From positions 1 through 33,381 of the forward strand of contig JAFGSK010000027.1 of NCBI GenBank assembly GCA_016934635.1: DNA of 33,381 nucleotides, written 5' to 3'. The position numbers were made by a program, and so were the translations under genes. Positions within the stretch are counted from its first letter, which is position 1. Each line of letters begins with the position of its first letter. Below the pieces are notes generated by a model. The model searched no databases, had not been told where the DNA came from, and saw only the letters and a program-made list of their open reading frames with translations. Source of the stretch: Caldifarciminota bacterium. GTDB taxonomy: Bacteria; Hydrothermota; Tepidihabitantia; B3-TA06. Shown in pieces: positions 31,868 through 33,381 of this stretch.

Positions 31868-33214
31868 TCACTTGACTAACACTACCTTGTGAGCTTGTTG
31901 CGGTAAGAACAGATTTGGCAGTATGAAGTATACCCCGGGTGAGTGTCCAGTTGGTATTACGGGCCAAGTGATTGTTCCGGATGTCTGGGTAGAGCTTATC
32001 TCGTCGATCTTGCGGCCCGATGCGTCGAAAACTGAAGCGTGGAAGCCCTGGGGTTGGTTGGCGTATCGAAGCACTATACCGCGACCGATTGAGTTAACGA
32101 CTTCCCACTTAACTGATTCGGTAACAGGTCTCTCGGCTACTGCGGGGTTACCATCCGCATCGGTTTTAACGAGAAAGACATCGTCGTTTTCACCCTCCTT
32201 ATTAATCGAACCAGTCAGGATAACACCGTCATCGTTTGTTAAATCCATACTATGAAAGTCAGTTCTCGTTCCGTAGCGTTGTTCCCAAAGTAACCCTCCG
32301 GTTTCACTAAACTTAAGGAGCAACCCCTTGTACGCATCCGAGTCACGTCCAGCGACGAAAAACCCATCTTCAGTCTCATGTACGCATTTGGCCAAACTCC
32401 CGTAATCTGCAACGTACGACCACTTCATGTCATCTGTCGAATCTGTCTTGATTACGAGTAATCTTCCTTCCTGGTCAACCACACAGGAACCTGCAACTAT
32501 GTAACCTCCATCCGAGGTTTGCCTAACGCGGTTACCATAACTTTCCTCCCAATTCGAGTAAGTCCTGCTCCATAAAGTATCGCCTAAAGAATCAACCTTG
32601 AGAAGCCAAACAGTCCCGTCTTTACGTGCACCGCCGGTGAGGATAAATCCTCCGTCGGTGGTTTCCTCTACGTATCGAATATCTTCGAACTCGTATTTCT
32701 TGCACCATATGGAATCACCTAAGGAATCGATCTTCATTATACTGCAGAAACCCACGTAATCTTCATCCTGTCCAAGGATATACCCTCCGTCTGCGGTAAG
32801 TTGAACAGAAGCCAGCAATCTATCCATATAGTTCCGTGACCAAAGCTCGTTACCCGCAGAATCGGTTCGAATTATAAAGATATTCGGCCAGTTGCTGCCT
32901 CCAAAAATCATATAGCCGTCATCAGCAGTCAGGAAACTTACCAGGGGACCTATCAGTGGACCCCACTCGATTTTGTGAGTCCAAACAGTATCCCCTTGTG
33001 TATCAGTTTTAAGCAACCAGATCTCTGGTAGACCTGGAAAAATCGAATCCAAAGGTTCAGTAAAACCTGTCACCAAGTAATTATCATCAACTATTTGCTG
33101 AACGCATGAACCTGCATCGTGAAACTCTCCGCCGTAGGTTCTCACCCATGCATTTGTCGTTACGGGAATCGCCGCTATTACTGCAACGGCAATCAAAAGG
33201 ATTGCCCTTTTCAT
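31868..33214 (-). CDS. Secreted seven-repeat propeller protein with sorting-type tail (paralog 1)
   Basis: The real start is ATG 33214, preceded by GGAGG and followed by a clear signal peptide (MKRAILLIAVAVIAAIPVTTNA). A longer frame to 33265 runs through the promoter and is rejected. The mature protein opens WVRTYGGEFHDAGSCVQQ, like its paralogs, and holds seven repeats (DGGYIVAGS, LLVIKTDS and similar, about 25-365). A tail follows with ASVFDASGRKIDE and GVYFILP, ending KVVLVK. Probably exported to the cell surface; the binding partner is unknown. Confidence 0.8.
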   Translation of the reverse strand: MKRAILLIAVAVIAAIPVTTNAWVRTYGGEFHDAGSCVQQIVDDNYLVTGFTEPLDSIFPGLPEIWLLKTDTQGDTVWTHKIEWGPLIGPLVSFLTADDGYMIFGGSNWPNIFIIRTDSAGNELWSRNYMDRLLASVQLTADGGYILGQDEDYVGFCSIMKIDSLGDSIWCKKYEFEDIRYVEETTDGGFILTGGARKDGTVWLLKVDSLGDTLWSRTYSNWEESYGNRVRQTSDGGYIVAGSCVVDQEGRLLVIKTDSTDDMKWSYVADYGSLAKCVHETEDGFFVAGRDSDAYKGLLLKFSETGGLLWEQRYGTRTDFHSMDLTNDDGVILTGSINKEGENDDVFLVKTDADGNPAVAERPVTESVKWEVVNSIGRGIVLRYANQPQGFHASVFDASGRKIDEISSTQTSGTITWPVIPTGHSPGVYFILPNLFLPQQAHKVVLVK

Positions 33215-33237
33215 GTTTCCTCCTTTTCTTGTAAAAT

Positions 33238-33265
33238 ATATTATCCTCTCCGGATCGGTTGTCAA
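33238..33265 (-). promoter_or_regulatory. Promoter of the first propeller gene
   Basis: On the minus strand TTGACA (33260-33265), 16 bases, TAATAT (33238-33243). The leader of about 20 bases carries AAGGAGG. Confidence 0.7.
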
Positions 33266-33340
33266 CCCTTCACCGGTTCAAATGATACGATCTAAGGGGA
33301 TGTCCCATAGCCTGTTGAAAATAGGATAGCGGATCCAAAA

Positions 33341-33378
33341 CCTGATAAGTATAATCAGGAAAAAAACTACAAAGGAGG
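33341..33378 (+). promoter_or_regulatory. -10 box, operator-like dyad and ribosome site of a divergent gene
   Basis: A perfect TATAAT (33350-33355) overlaps a dyad CCTGAT (33341-33346) / ATCAGG (33354-33359). AAAGGAGG (33371-33378) near the window edge is a strong ribosome site, so a + strand gene must begin just outside. No good -35 is visible, which together with the dyad hints at regulated expression. Confidence 0.5.
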
Positions 33379-33381
33379 ATC

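Noticed and set aside
33215..33265. Longer start of the first propeller gene
   Set aside because: It overlaps the promoter and leader; ATG 33214 has GGAGG and a signal peptide.
1..33381. CRISPR arrays, tRNA, rRNA and tmRNA genes
   Set aside because: No regularly spaced repeats, tRNA-like cloverleaf with TTCGA arm, or rRNA segments were seen by eye; a covariance-model scan would be decisive.

Overview
This window reads as a chromosomal segment from an uncultured bacterium with a Gram-negative-type envelope, probably in or near the FCB superphylum (candidate phyla of the WOR-3/Stahlbacteria, TA06 or Cloacimonadota kind). That placement is inferred from two things. At least seven proteins carry C-terminal tails like the type IX secretion sorting domain (motif GVYFVRL / GVYFVVL plus a final basic residue). 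Several others have lipoprotein signal peptides and typical bacterial housekeeping neighbours. No rRNA, tRNA or CRISPR array was seen.

Layout. 1-3691 (+): the end of one secreted protein and two paralogous secreted proteins with a jelly-roll/adhesin-like N-terminus and a sorting tail. 3871-6648 (-): prfB (release factor 2, with its programmed +1 frameshift intact), rpmE and rho. 6801-7409 (-): an orphan HicB-like ribbon-helix-helix protein. 7620-9064 (+): a 41-codon ORF translationally coupled to a secreted M28 metallopeptidase. 9159-11316 (+): yidD and two overlapping TPR/membrane genes. 11327-15142 (-): a five-gene envelope operon (repeat protein, small exported protein, PEGA lipoprotein, eight-repeat beta-propeller lipoprotein, PGGGQ membrane protein). 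15327-16647 (+): a frameshifted membrane gene, a membrane protein and a lipoprotein.

16829-24595 (-): a tightly overlapping operon, rluD-topA-pseudo-recombinase-xerC-four-helix-bundle-hslV-spoIID. It resembles the topA-trmFO-xerC-hslV-hslU cluster of Firmicutes. Here trmFO is replaced by a long catalytically degenerate tyrosine-recombinase relative, a four-helix-bundle gene flanked by inverted repeats sits between xerC and hslV, and hslU is missing. 24897-28608 (-): rph, murI, an N-acetylmuramoyl-L-alanine amidase and smpB. 28699-33214 (-): three tandem secreted paralogs, each with seven propeller-type repeats and a sorting tail. The last bases hold a ribosome binding site for a divergent gene outside the window.

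Two regulatory themes stand out. Many promoters can be read by eye as TTGACA (or a near match), mostly a 16-base spacer, and a TANNNT -10; the rho promoter is a perfect TTGACA-N16-TATAAT. Four genes (yidD, smpB, rluD and the propeller gene starting at 30423) have the -10 box only 5-6 bases before the start codon and no Shine-Dalgarno sequence, which suggests leaderless transcripts. The most unusual protein is the 521-residue pseudo-recombinase encoded at 19890-21455.
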